Source of the DNA: Bacillus sp. BA3
Lineage (GTDB): Bacteria > Bacillota > Bacilli > Bacillales > DSM-1321
Length of the DNA: 64,000 nucleotides
Direction of reading: 5' to 3'
NCBI GenBank assembly: GCA_002835675.1
Contig: PIZR01000004.1
Location: 445,966 to 509,965, forward strand
In this document: one piece after another, positions 52,932 through 61,737 of the stretch
Layout of the letters: the number at the start of each line of letters is the position of its first letter
Numbering within the stretch: position 1 is the stretch's first letter
The notes under the pieces: model-generated
What the model was told of the DNA's origin: nothing
What the model saw: the letters and a program-made list of their open reading frames with translations, nothing else
Databases searched by the model: none
Position numbers and translations under genes: made by a program

Positions 52932-53268
52932 GGTTTCTCCTTTTCTTACTTTGACTTTTGTATAAATGTTCTTTCTCTCAAGATTCATATTAAAACACGC
53001 GGTATAACTCAGTTGCAGTCCATATTAATGTCTACTTCTGCCAATTAATTATACCGTTTCTGCATTAAAATGGCTCTTATAAAGTCGTTTTAAATCCATG
53101 GCGCCCCGGGATTTCATAGTACGATTGTGTGAAAATATCCTCATCGGTTCCCTTTGAATGAAAGAAGCAGGAACCCATAACGGTTCCTGCTTCTTCTCCT
53201 TTAAATATCAGCTTCCGTTTTACACTTGTGAAGCGGTTTAGCTCCCGTACAGATTTTAAGAATCTGTT
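52932..53268. other. Intergenic region containing one hairpin
   Basis: GAAGCAGGAACC-N6-GGTTCCTGCTTC at 53161-53195 is a strong stem, probably the terminator of the minus-strand gene at 53269. No gene was seen. Confidence 0.55.
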
Positions 53269-53688
53269 TTATTCATTATTAAGCTCATCTTCATTTATAT
53301 TAATCATCGCAGTATGTTTCCCGCTACTTAAAACTATTTTGATGATTCCTTCTCCTGACATTGATTCAAATGCACGAATTGTATCTCCTTTTATTTTTTC
53401 AGAGTATACCTTTTCTCCCGTTGAATCGATTACTATATATTCTAATTCACTACCAGTTTGATCTATGTAAATTGTATTCTTTTCTTTTAAAGTAGTTCTG
53501 ATTTCTAGCGTTTTCTTTTTATGAATATAGCCAGAGACACTCATTTCAGCCACTAATTCTTTCGAGTTTTTAATATATGATGTATTAATTTCAAGTCCAT
53601 CACGTGCCATTGTTCCTGAATCAGTATAAACATTCATTAAGATTAGTCCAAACAGCAAGGATCCTATTAGCACTATTAATTTTTTCAT
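53269..53688 (-). CDS. Secreted or membrane-anchored protein of unknown function
   Basis: The 139-aa product has an N-terminal signal or anchor helix (KKLIVLIGSLLFGLILMNVY) and a soluble, beta-rich part with many Lys, Glu and Ser, possibly an immunoglobulin-like domain (LVAEMSVSGYIHKKKTLEIR). There is no lipobox. AGGAGAT precedes the ATG. I do not recognise the family. A hairpin lies downstream. Confidence 0.6.
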   Translation of the reverse strand: MKKLIVLIGSLLFGLILMNVYTDSGTMARDGLEINTSYIKNSKELVAEMSVSGYIHKKKTLEIRTTLKEKNTIYIDQTGSELEYIVIDSTGEKVYSEKIKGDTIRAFESMSGEGIIKIVLSSGKHTAMININEDELNNE

Positions 53689-53859
53689 AATTAAAATCTC
53701 CTATCTCATTTTTTCAATCATGATATGAATACTCACTTTAGTGGCCTCGTTCAATATTACCCGCATTACTAACCGGGAAAATTGCATCTCGCTCAGAACT
53801 CCATCTCCCCCAATTTCATATGCCAATAGTTATAATTTCATCATGAAACATTATGCATC

Positions 53860-53890
53860 AAAAAAGCCTGCCATTGATTCGGCAGGCTTG
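53860..53890 (-). terminator. Terminator after small membrane protein gene
   Basis: AAGCCTGCC and GGCAGGCTT pair around an 8-nt loop; six T follow on the minus strand. It supports transcription of the small gene at 53939. Confidence 0.75.
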
Positions 53891-53938
53891 TTTCTTTTCT
53901 TCTTATTGGTTCCGTCCTCCACCCATTCAAAGGTAGTC

Positions 53939-54082
53939 TTAATTCAGTAAAGTCAGGCTGATAAAGGCAATGCCAAATATACAGTACAGAATGAGGGTAA
54001 AGGGCTGGGGAAAAATAATATATACGATCATACTAATGATCATCAGCAGGATGCTGAAAGCATTTATCCTATCTCTCCACAT
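53939..54082 (-). CDS. Small two-helix membrane protein
   Basis: The 47-aa product begins MWRDRINAFSILLMIISMIV and has a second hydrophobic segment (FTLILYCIFGIAFISLTLL). The start codon overlaps the preceding frame (GAGTATGTGGAGAGATAG), giving likely translational coupling with the small gene at 54069. A terminator lies 50 nt downstream. The family is not recognised. Confidence 0.55.
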   Translation of the reverse strand: MWRDRINAFSILLMIISMIVYIIFPQPFTLILYCIFGIAFISLTLLN

Positions 54083-54211
54083 ACTCACCTTTGGTCAACT
54101 CCTTTTCCACAAGCGTAAGGTACATTTTCATCGCAAACTTCTTCCGGTGCTGAGGAAGTACTTCTCCCACAGTCAAAGCGAACATCAGCAAAAATAGAGT
54201 TTCTTCTTCAT
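54069..54211 (-). pseudogene. Small ORF with an apparent frameshift at a T run
   Basis: ATG at 54211 has GAGGAACGAAGG upstream, but the frame stops after eight codons (MKKKLYFC). One base added in the TATTTTTGC run joins it to an open frame that continues as LLMFALTVGEVLPQHRKKFA and ends at 54069, for about 47 aa. Either the gene is broken, or slippage or a sequence error is involved. The second part alone (ATG at 54185, 38 aa) has no ribosome site. Confidence 0.45.
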
Positions 54212-54394
54212 CCTTCGTTCCTCTTTGTTATAATGGCTGTGTGCCTAATTTGGATTTTTTTCATTTTTCGTTAGTAAGTAAGCGACTGATAATTTATAAT
54301 TATAAAATTGAACCCACTAAATAGCCATGTAGCCAAAATGATAAATTCATGAAAATAATTTAAATTTTCAGATTTTTTAAGGGGTATGAAGTGA

Positions 54395-55090
54395 ATGATC
54401 TATAAAACTTTCAAGGTTGTATTGAGAACCATGCACAAAGGCCAAACCGAGGAATTCGCCTATGTATTTGAAGGGAAAAGCCTGCTGATCGGCCGAGCAA
54501 GCCAGCACTCCAAAGCTGATTTCAGGCTTTACAATGACTTTGTTTCCAGGGAACATTGCCGGATTTATATGGAGGAAGGGCAGCTCCTCATTGAGGATTT
54601 GGCAAGCAAACACGGCACCACCGTAAACCAGATGCCGCTCGTACCGGGCAATCCATGTCACATTGAACCGGGGGATTCGATTACTTTGGTCAATGGATTG
54701 ATTGAATTCATAATCTCCATCGACAACGATTTAACAATGGATTTCACGCCGGTGAACCCCGAGTTCCTGCAAACCGTCGCTATCAATGAGCACCTTCAGA
54801 CTGTAATCATCAATGAAGAAGCACCCATTAAAATGCCGACCAAGGAATTCAATTGCTTTAAGCTCCTTTATGAAAATTTGGACAATCTTATTTCAAAGGA
54901 AGAAATTGTTCAGCAAGTCTGGCCAGAGCGAGTCGGTGATCCCGAGCAAATTGTGACGGCAGAGGAAATCGCTTCACTTCTGTACCGCGTGCGGAAACGG
55001 TTAAATGGGCACTTTGCAATAAAAGCCGTCATTCAAAAGGGATATTATATGGAATCCATCCATTCATTCAATTTATCGGACTTATCATGA
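54395..55090 (+). CDS. FHA domain fused to OmpR-type winged helix
   Basis: The 231-aa product has an N-terminal forkhead-associated domain at about 8-110 (LLIGRASQHSKADFRL, FVSREHCRI, LASKHGTTVN), which binds phosphothreonine. The C-terminal part at about 140-225 is a Trans_reg_C winged helix (FNCFKLLYENLDNLISKEEI, ASLLYRVRKRL, IKAVIQKGYYME). This would link Ser/Thr-kinase signalling directly to transcription. No kinase lies nearby. Its terminator is shared with the large convergent membrane-protein gene. Confidence 0.85.
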   Translation: MIYKTFKVVLRTMHKGQTEEFAYVFEGKSLLIGRASQHSKADFRLYNDFVSREHCRIYMEEGQLLIEDLASKHGTTVNQMPLVPGNPCHIEPGDSITLVNGLIEFIISIDNDLTMDFTPVNPEFLQTVAINEHLQTVIINEEAPIKMPTKEFNCFKLLYENLDNLISKEEIVQQVWPERVGDPEQIVTAEEIASLLYRVRKRLNGHFAIKAVIQKGYYMESIHSFNLSDLS

Positions 55091-55103
55091 CAATCATTCG
55101 AAA

Positions 55104-55144
55104 ACATGAAAAAAGCATTGCGGATGACAATGCTTTTTTTCATG
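55104..55144. terminator. Bidirectional terminator between convergent genes
   Basis: CATGAAAAAAGCATTG and CAATGCTTTTTTTCATG pair around CGGATGA. A and T runs allow use from both sides. Confidence 0.85.
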
Positions 55145-55186
55145 CTTATATTGGAGATGGCCAGTTTATATGTCCACGATCCATTA

Positions 55187-56989
55187 TCATTTCCTTGGCA
55201 AATCCAGATTAGTGAATTCATCGACTGGAACGATGCTTTCTTCCATATCCATCACCATCAGCACAACCCTGTCTCCTACATTCGTCAACACAATATCAGA
55301 TAGCGCGTTGACACCAGGGTCCACCGAGAACCTCTTGGCATTGCCTTCGACGATTAAATGGAAGACGTATCCATTTGAAAGATTGGCATCATTGATCCTT
55401 AATACCTTCCCTTTTATTTCTTTCATCTCAAAACCTTTTTGAGGCGTCACACCGCTGACTTTCCCTAAAGAGGCAATCAGCTTTTTATAATTACGGAAAG
55501 CTTCGTCTTTCGTTTTCCCAAAGACCACTTGGGGATTATCGCTATTTGCGTAAACGATCGCCACACCTTGGAACTTGCTGCCCTTTGTAACTGGAATGAC
55601 ATAAGTGGGAGCACCGTAGATCGTATAGAAAATTCCATTAGTGGCTTTCCAGCCTGGATATTTAGACAAAAACTCACTCGCATTGGCGTTGGATTTTGCT
55701 TCCTTTCCTGTCAGAACGGACGTGACGCCTTTATAGTACGTCATTTCACCGGTCTTGGCATTGAAAACACCATAACCTACAAGGGTTTTGGAGTTGCCTT
55801 TTGATTTAGCCCGGGTAAAGTCCACTACATAAATCAATTCGCCTTTTTCGTTAAACGTAACTTGCATATTATCCTCATTAGGAATCAGGACATCTTTCTT
55901 CGGTCCAATCAAGGACTGGTTTTTCCACCCGTGAACATATTTTCCCCAGTAAGTCCAATATTCCAGGGCTGTTTCCAATGTGAATGTCCGATCTACCCAT
56001 TTAGGTTCTTTTCCTTTTGGATAGTATTTCGTGTCACCCGTTTCCGGATTAACCAATACCACCCCGTCCACCACGGGACCGCTGCGGTATTTCAAATAAT
56101 GTCCGACTGAAGCTACGAAGAAGGGCTTTCCATCTTCGTTCGGTTCCAAATATGAATCATGGATGATTTTATTCGGATATGCCTTGCGGATGGTCCTTTC
56201 CAAATCATGATTGAGGTACTGTGAGGGAGCATACAGCATCTTCCCTTTGACAGTACTTGCCCCTTTATCCGTCGATACGGCGGAAATCAGATTATAACCT
56301 GGCGTGTATTCCGCTTTCCCGGCTTTTAAAAACCCGTCCATTTCAATGGGTGATGTATAAGCCAATTCATCATTGATATTGGTCAGACGGTATTCGCCTT
56401 CAGTGAAATATGATGCATTTTCTATTTTATTAATCGCTGCATCGCCTTTTGCGTCAGCCATTTTCACTGTAACGAGCGGCATGGTTTTTATATCTTGAAC
56501 TTCTTCCAGCTCTTTTTTCTTATCGACCTTCGCCAATCCATGCAGATCTGCGGCAAAAGTGAGCGGGTAAAACAGCATGATGACCCATGCGGCAATCAAC
56601 ACGACACCCATCAAACTGTTGAAATGTACGTTCCAAGGTGTTTTTGGCTGCTTTGCCGCTTCATTTCCCCTCCGATTCCGTCGGGTGCTTGAAGATTCAC
56701 TGGCACTGTACATATACATTCTTGAATCGATGATGAGAATGAGCCCGAGAATAATGGCAAAACACGAAAAGAATGCAGCGGCAGTAAGATCCAGCAGCAT
56801 GATATCGATAACGAAAAACAATACGGCAGCAGAAACTAAAAGTCTCAGCACTTGTTCAATGAAAAAAGGTATATCTTTTTTGGTGATTGCGTTTGTCCAT
56901 CTCTGCGGAATCAAGGAAAGTCCTAATATGGCAAATGGCATTTTCATTAAAATTCCTTTTAAGATGAAACCGAGTAGTGAAAGTATCAT
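55187..56989 (-). CDS. Large membrane protein of unknown function with extracytoplasmic domain
   Basis: The 600-aa product has about four hydrophobic helices in the first 155 residues, with an Arg-rich loop (SSSTRRNRRGNEAAKQ) between the third and fourth, then a soluble domain of about 440 aa that is probably outside. That domain has repeated beta-rich segments around YPKGKEPKWVDRTF, FTRAKSKGNSKTLVGYGVFN and GKTKDEAFRNYKKL. It is a conserved Bacillus-type protein, but I cannot name a family. The start could also be at 56947, where AAAGGAA has better spacing. It is convergent with the FHA gene. Confidence 0.65.
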   Translation of the reverse strand: MILSLLGFILKGILMKMPFAILGLSLIPQRWTNAITKKDIPFFIEQVLRLLVSAAVLFFVIDIMLLDLTAAAFFSCFAIILGLILIIDSRMYMYSASESSSTRRNRRGNEAAKQPKTPWNVHFNSLMGVVLIAAWVIMLFYPLTFAADLHGLAKVDKKKELEEVQDIKTMPLVTVKMADAKGDAAINKIENASYFTEGEYRLTNINDELAYTSPIEMDGFLKAGKAEYTPGYNLISAVSTDKGASTVKGKMLYAPSQYLNHDLERTIRKAYPNKIIHDSYLEPNEDGKPFFVASVGHYLKYRSGPVVDGVVLVNPETGDTKYYPKGKEPKWVDRTFTLETALEYWTYWGKYVHGWKNQSLIGPKKDVLIPNEDNMQVTFNEKGELIYVVDFTRAKSKGNSKTLVGYGVFNAKTGEMTYYKGVTSVLTGKEAKSNANASEFLSKYPGWKATNGIFYTIYGAPTYVIPVTKGSKFQGVAIVYANSDNPQVVFGKTKDEAFRNYKKLIASLGKVSGVTPQKGFEMKEIKGKVLRINDANLSNGYVFHLIVEGNAKRFSVDPGVNALSDIVLTNVGDRVVLMVMDMEESIVPVDEFTNLDLPRK

Positions 56990-57749
56990 GGTTTGAAATG
57001 TCTCTCCTTGTCATGTATGTTTCCATTTACCCATTTTATCACTTTTGTGCAACTAATTTACTATTTTTTTAATATAGCGAAATAACGTCAAAATACTTCC
57101 AAAACTATTTACCTCAACGATGCTACTTTTACCGATTTAATGTTTATATAGACTCTATAAAAGGATGGATGCCAAAGGGGACGAAGCCTTATGATTTATG
57201 AAGAAACTTACCAATACCTATTAAGGAATGTATCTTCCACTGAATTCGATACGTGATTGTATGCATTGCTCCACAGTGATTGGGACGGGGTCATTCAGAG
57301 CCCGCTTCATATGATGGCCCGGGAGTCAGAACGACAGAAAAGTACTTAAGGCAGATCATCCATATATTCACCGCACCACAAGGATCACTAAAAAAAGTGT
57401 TTGTCTCTCATTACCTAATCCTGCTATTCATAAGTTTTCCAAGAGAACGGGTCCGTTCTCTTTTTTTGCTTGTAACGAACGCCTGTGGATTGAAGAATGA
57501 CGATTGTTGTTTGGTGATTGGCCCATTGTGGATTTCTCCTATGAATTCGCGTGTTGCATATGAATCTTGTGGATAAGCCAACTTGGTCATCAAGTTGTTT
57601 TGACAGCAGGTCATAACCCCTGTAAGGACAAGGACATTTATCTGGAGTTATTCTAAGGGTATAATGGGTCTATAATAAGGAACTTAAAAAGGTTCTGATT
57701 CATCAGTATGAATAAGGTATTGAATGTGACAGGACGCTATACGGGTAAA
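56990..57749. other. Long intergenic region with one plus-strand terminator
   Basis: About 760 nt without a convincing gene. A 21-codon frame at 57191 (MIYEETYQYLLRNVSSTEFD) is preceded by AAGGGGACG but ends at once. A strong plus-strand terminator at 57441 suggests an untranslated or decayed transcript ending there. Confidence 0.45.
57441..57467 (+). terminator. Terminator with no clear upstream gene
   Basis: AGAGAACGG-GT-CCGTTCTCT followed by seven T. No plus-strand gene is evident in the 450 nt before it. Confidence 0.7.
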
Positions 57750-57783
57750 AGAAATGGGCCCCCATTTAGAATGGAAAGCCCCA
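57750..57783 (-). terminator. Possible terminator of the quinone oxidoreductase gene
   Basis: ATGGGG and CCCAT-type pairing with TTCTTTT after it on the minus strand; imperfect. Confidence 0.4.
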
Positions 57784-57790
57784 TGACCTG

Positions 57791-58756
57791 TTATGGTATT
57801 AATAATATTTTCCCCGAACTCTTCCGGCTTTCAAGAAGTCTATGCGCATCCGCCCCATTTTCCAACGAAAAAAGAGTCGGTTCTTTGATGTGGATTTCCC
57901 CTAACAGAATCCATTGGAATAGCTCTGCTGTTCTTCTTGTCCGTTCTTCATGAGTAGTCAGGACGTTCCAAAGGTCACCACCAATTAATGCCTTGGATGT
58001 ATCCATTAACATTCTCGGGTCGATTTTTTCTGGATTACCGCCTGCCATCCCAAAAAATACAACAGTTCCTCCAGTCTTAGTCGCACTGAAACTATCCATC
58101 AAGGTTTGACCCACTGATTCATAAACAACATCAACGCCTTTACCACCGGTTACATCCTTAATGGAATCCACCCAGTCCGATCCGTAAAGGATAACATGAT
58201 CCGCACCCATTTGTTTGGCAACAGCCGCTTTATCATTCGATGAGGTCAAGCCAATGACCTGACCGCCCTTCATCCTGATCATCTGTGTCAGTAATTGACC
58301 GACTCCCCCTGCAGCGGCATGGACCAGAATGGTTTCCCCTTTTTTAACTGGATGGCTGTCATGAGTTAAATATTGGGCAGTCAATCCTTGAAGTAAAACG
58401 GAAGCGGCCGTTTCAAAGGAAATGCCCTCAGGCAGCGGTAAAAGTTTATCAGCTGGAACTGAAACCAGCTCCGCGTTGGCATGGGGAACATCAGCGAACC
58501 CGACGCGATCACCCACTTTCACATGACGGACTTCTTCCCCGACATATTCGATGACCCCTGCTCCTTCATACCCTAGAATGAATGGGGGATCACCCACCAA
58601 ATGATAATTCCCTTTCCTTCTATATACATCAGCAAAATTCAATCCGATTGCTTTCATTCGAACGATCACGGCTGATTTTGAATGTTCAGGTTCTGCAATT
58701 TCCCTTACAGACAGAACTTCCGGCCCGCCGAAATCATCAAAGACAAGTGCTTTCAT
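57791..58756 (-). CDS. Zinc-independent quinone oxidoreductase (MDR superfamily)
   Basis: The 321-aa product is a medium-chain dehydrogenase/reductase: MKALVFDDFGGPEVLSVREI, GLNFADVYRRKGNY, PFILGYEGAGVIEYVGEEV and the NADPH-binding VHAAAGGVGQLLTQMIRMKG. The GHE zinc motif is replaced by GYEGAG, as in quinone oxidoreductases. It reduces quinones or enones with NADPH. The ATG at 58756 (or 58759) follows AAGGGAG; the open frame extends 24 codons further without a site. Monocistronic. Confidence 0.92.
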   Translation of the reverse strand: MKALVFDDFGGPEVLSVREIAEPEHSKSAVIVRMKAIGLNFADVYRRKGNYHLVGDPPFILGYEGAGVIEYVGEEVRHVKVGDRVGFADVPHANAELVSVPADKLLPLPEGISFETAASVLLQGLTAQYLTHDSHPVKKGETILVHAAAGGVGQLLTQMIRMKGGQVIGLTSSNDKAAVAKQMGADHVILYGSDWVDSIKDVTGGKGVDVVYESVGQTLMDSFSATKTGGTVVFFGMAGGNPEKIDPRMLMDTSKALIGGDLWNVLTTHEERTRRTAELFQWILLGEIHIKEPTLFSLENGADAHRLLESRKSSGKILLIP

Positions 58757-58826
58757 CATCCTAACTCCCTTCAATGGTTCTTCATTCTTTAAGATATAGG
58801 ATGAACCCTTTGATGGCAAGAAACAC

Positions 58827-58863
58827 AAATGACCGCCCTACCCTTAAAGGCTAGAGCGGTCAC
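58827..58863 (-). terminator. Terminator of the small basic protein gene
   Basis: TGACCGC and GCGGTCA pair with an inner AGCCTTTAAGGG element. TTTG follows on the minus strand. Confidence 0.6.
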
Positions 58864-58871
58864 TAGGTTAC

Positions 58872-59018
58872 TCAATCTGTATTGGAGCCAGGACCGTTCT
58901 TTCGTTTATTCGCAGAGTATTCTTTACCGTGGGCTTCATGTTCTGCAATGATATCCGCTTTCGGAATATGGTTATTCTTTTTCGGTGAAGCGATACGGTT
59001 GCGGTGTTTTTTTCCCAT
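58872..59018 (-). CDS. Small basic protein of unknown function
   Basis: The 48-aa product (begins MGKKHRNRIASPKKNNHIPK) is very rich in Lys, Arg, His and Asn and has no hydrophobic core, like several small spore or nucleic-acid-binding proteins of Bacillus, but it does not match an Ssp family I can recall. GGGGAGA lies 8 nt before the ATG and a terminator follows. The gene is supported by these signals; function is open. Confidence 0.6.
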   Translation of the reverse strand: MGKKHRNRIASPKKNNHIPKADIIAEHEAHGKEYSANKRKNGPGSNTD

Positions 59019-59188
59019 GATCTATCTCCCCTTCATTAATGCTGTTTTAGGTTGAACTGTTTAATGCATCTAACGTTTTTAGCTTGTCCGATTATCACCG
59101 AAATCACCAGAAAATTAGGCACTTCATAATAAAGGAAAAACCTTCGTGGAGCCCGAATAGATAGAAAACTGATATAGGAGGAGAAAAA

Positions 59189-59713
59189 ATGTTTCCTTTA
59201 TTGAACACGGAAAGGTTACGCTTACGGGAAATTCATGAAAGTGATGCGGAAGCTCTTTTCCTATGTTTATCAAAAGATGAAGTCACCCGCTTTTATGGCC
59301 AGGACTCATTGGAAAATGTCGAACAGGCGAAGGATATTGTAGCATCTTTTGCGAAAAACCATCGTGAAAAACGAGCCATAAGATGGGGAATTGAAAGAAA
59401 AGATACGCAGGAATTGATTGGCACCATCGGTTTTCATGCCCACAGTCCCAAATACAGACGAGCGGAAATCGGTTATGAAATCCATCCTTCACATTGGCGC
59501 AAAGGATTTGTGTCAGAAGCGCTTAAAGAAATTATCGCTTACGGTTTCAACGACCTTGATTTAACCCGCATCGGCGCGGTCGTTTTTCTGGAAAACCAGC
59601 CATCAAGTGCGCTCTTGCTTAAGCTGGGCTTCATTCGGGAAGGAATATTAAGGAGTTATATTTACCAAAACGGTATCCCTCATGATACATATGTCTATTC
59701 CTTGCTGAAGTGA
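59189..59713 (+). CDS. GNAT family N-acetyltransferase, RimJ/RimL-like
   Basis: The 174-aa product has the Acetyltransf_3 pattern: NTERLRLREIHESDAEALF, WGIERKDTQELIGTIGF, RAEIGYEIHPSHWRKGFVSE (acetyl-CoA loop with RKGF) and AVVFLENQPSSALLLKLGF. These enzymes acetylate N-terminal amines of ribosomal proteins or small molecules. AGGAGGAG precedes the ATG. It stands alone between two minus-strand regions. Confidence 0.9.
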   Translation: MFPLLNTERLRLREIHESDAEALFLCLSKDEVTRFYGQDSLENVEQAKDIVASFAKNHREKRAIRWGIERKDTQELIGTIGFHAHSPKYRRAEIGYEIHPSHWRKGFVSEALKEIIAYGFNDLDLTRIGAVVFLENQPSSALLLKLGFIREGILRSYIYQNGIPHDTYVYSLLK

Positions 59714-59735
59714 AACCAACCTTCTTTGGAAGGTT

Positions 59736-60020
59736 GCACAGAAGAAATTGGCGACACTCCTGCCGATAACTGGCAAGACGAGACCTGCTAGATGCTTGCT
59801 TTGATGAGGGCTTGGCAACAATCGGGAGCGGGATTTAATGCATGGACCGCAAGACAAATGCTCCGGAATCCGAAGTAGAGTCGAATAAATTTGTGAACGG
59901 TCGAATAAACCACCGGGTAGGTCGAATAAACTGCTGGGTAGGTCGAATAAAGTTTCCGGCGGAGATCAAATGGAATTTTTTTAGAAAAAACTGGAGGCAA
60001 ACTGGATTTTCTTGAATTCA
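59736..60020. repeat. Decayed dispersed repeat with GGTCGAATAAA tandem motif
   Basis: 59745-59840 matches the 22478 subtype (GGCGACACTCCTGCCG, GACGAGACC, GCTTGGCA). 59879-59952 has GTCGAATAAA four times (59879, 59901, 59921, 59941) at about 20-22-nt spacing. 59994-60015 has the ACTGGAGGCAAACTGGATTT end. No gene was seen up to 60198 apart from the terminator. Confidence 0.6.
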
Positions 60021-60157
60021 TCAACAATTGGGGGTTCGGAATAGATTCACTCTGAACCAAGATTCAGTTCTTTTCGGAGCATCTGTTCCCCATTCCATAT
60101 ACTTATTCGAATATGATAAAACAGCAAATAAATTACCTTAATATTCCAAATTACCCA

Positions 60158-60187
60158 CAAAAAAAAGTCACCAAAACATGGCGACTC
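60158..60187 (-). terminator. Terminator of the STAS-domain gene
   Basis: AGTCACCA and TGGCGACT pair with one mismatch; seven or eight T follow on the minus strand. Confidence 0.7.
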
Positions 60188-60198
60188 CACTTCACGAT

Positions 60199-61029
60199 TT
60201 AGGTGACTACAAGATAGTCCTTCAAGGCCTGCTGCAGTGTACCCTTTGTTTCTGCTTTATTATCGAGCTGAATTCCTGAACGGATCATTTTCGTAACAAC
60301 CTCTGGGCGTAATCCAGTCACCACAGCTTTACACCCCATCATTGCCGTACCATCGAGGATTTTCATCAAATCATTGATCATTTCAACTTCCATTTCGATG
60401 ATACCGGACAAATCCAAGATCAAGGTCTGTATCCGCAGTTTACCTATCTCCATCAATACTTTTTCTTCGATTATCTGTATTCGTGAATAATCGATTGTCC
60501 CGATTAACGGAAGGACACAGGTGGTGGAAGTTACGGGAATGATAGGGACGGATAGATTTTCAACCAAGTTTTGCTGAGCGAGAATCAATTTGTCTTTATA
60601 ATCGGAGTAACTGACGAAAAAGGATTTAAGAAAAACGTCAACACTTTCATTCACTTTTTTCTCTAATTCAAAAAAGACCCTAGAATCCTCAATAAACGCT
60701 TTCTTATCTTGTTCAAACTTATAAAGAAAGGTCCAAAGCGTTCTGCGAAGGGCTTGAATCCATTCCAGCTTGAATGAAAGCGTCAAGGAGTGGGTTGCCC
60801 ACGTAACTCCCTCTTTTTCGGCAAAGGCAATCATATCCGTTTCATTATGTTCCACTATATATCGAATGAGCTTATGTGCATTATTCAAAAGGTCGACATT
60901 TCCAATCAGTAAAATTTCTTCGATTTTATCCCTGACATTGACCGCTGCTGATAAAAGATATTCTTCAAACTCACTTTTATTCTGCAAAAGGAATTCCATT
61001 ATTTTATCTTCCTCATAAACAAAACTCAC
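60199..61029 (-). CDS. RsbR-like STAS-domain protein
   Basis: The 276-aa product has an N-terminal helical globin-like RsbR region (about 1-155) and a C-terminal STAS domain (about 160-275: VLPLIGTIDYSRIQIIEEKV, TLILDLSGI, MMGCKAVVTGLRPEVVTKMI). RsbR paralogues sit in the stressosome, which controls SigB. The first phospho-acceptor Thr of RsbR (in DLSGV followed by an acidic residue) is not evident here: the site reads DLSGIIEMEVEM. The GTG at 61029 follows GGGAGTGGAGAGA. No rsbS or rsbT is adjacent, so it is an orphan copy. Confidence 0.85.
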   Translation of the reverse strand: MSFVYEEDKIMEFLLQNKSEFEEYLLSAAVNVRDKIEEILLIGNVDLLNNAHKLIRYIVEHNETDMIAFAEKEGVTWATHSLTLSFKLEWIQALRRTLWTFLYKFEQDKKAFIEDSRVFFELEKKVNESVDVFLKSFFVSYSDYKDKLILAQQNLVENLSVPIIPVTSTTCVLPLIGTIDYSRIQIIEEKVLMEIGKLRIQTLILDLSGIIEMEVEMINDLMKILDGTAMMGCKAVVTGLRPEVVTKMIRSGIQLDNKAETKGTLQQALKDYLVVT

Positions 61030-61156
61030 TCTCTCCACTCCCTTTTTGAACATCCAACTGTGATTTTTGTTACTATTTACTTTCTATATTGGTGGAGTTT
61101 TTTCCTGCTAATTGGTCATATATTAAAAAGTTGGCAAGTAAATGGGTTAAAGCCGG

Positions 61157-61597
61157 TTAGATCTCATCTCCTGAAAAAACATTTTTCGATGCGGAAGAGA
61201 ATATCAGATGGGTGGACGATTTCCCATATTTAATGGCTTCATCGACGAAGTCTTCCAGCGTTTCCATGGAAAATGTACTTATTTTAATAAGATAACTGTA
61301 TTGACCGGCTAACCGGTGGCATTCCAGAACTTCCGGATGGTTCAAGCTGAATTGATAAAAGTCTTTGCATCGATCCGTTTCGAATAATATGAATGCCGTT
61401 ATGCTTCTATCAAGTTTTTCAAGGGATATTTCTGTTTTATAACCTTTAATCACTCCGCTTTCCTCTAATTTATTCACACGTTCTTTCGTTGCTGGAGCCG
61501 TTAAGGAAACTTCATGTGCCAGTTCTTTCATGGACATGCGACCATTATTCTCCAGTAAGGAAAGTATTTTTTTATCCGTTCGATCCAATTCAATCAC
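61157..61597 (-). CDS. Lrp/AsnC family transcriptional regulator
   Basis: The 146-aa product has the Lrp helix-turn-helix (IELDRTDKKILSLLENNGRM, MKELAHEVSLTAPATKERVN, LEESGVIKGYKTEI) and a RAM ligand domain (about 70-140: ECHRLAGQYSYLIKISTFSM). GTG start. It is divergent from a DJ-1/PfpI gene, its likely target. The ligand is unknown, as usual for the family, but amino acids are common. Confidence 0.93.
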   Translation of the reverse strand: MIELDRTDKKILSLLENNGRMSMKELAHEVSLTAPATKERVNKLEESGVIKGYKTEISLEKLDRSITAFILFETDRCKDFYQFSLNHPEVLECHRLAGQYSYLIKISTFSMETLEDFVDEAIKYGKSSTHLIFSSASKNVFSGDEI

Positions 61598-61737
61598 CCC
61601 TACTTTTTTTATAAATCGATTCCTTTCAAATACATTATAAAATAAATATAAAAGGAATGATTACGTAATTAATCGTATGTATTAGGGGGTTTTCTTTTTA
61701 TATAATTAATTCAAATATAAACAAGGGGGACACTGCT

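Noticed and set aside
57280..57576. 98-codon plus-strand frame
   Set aside because: It runs through the terminator at 57441-57467 and shows no domain or ribosome site.
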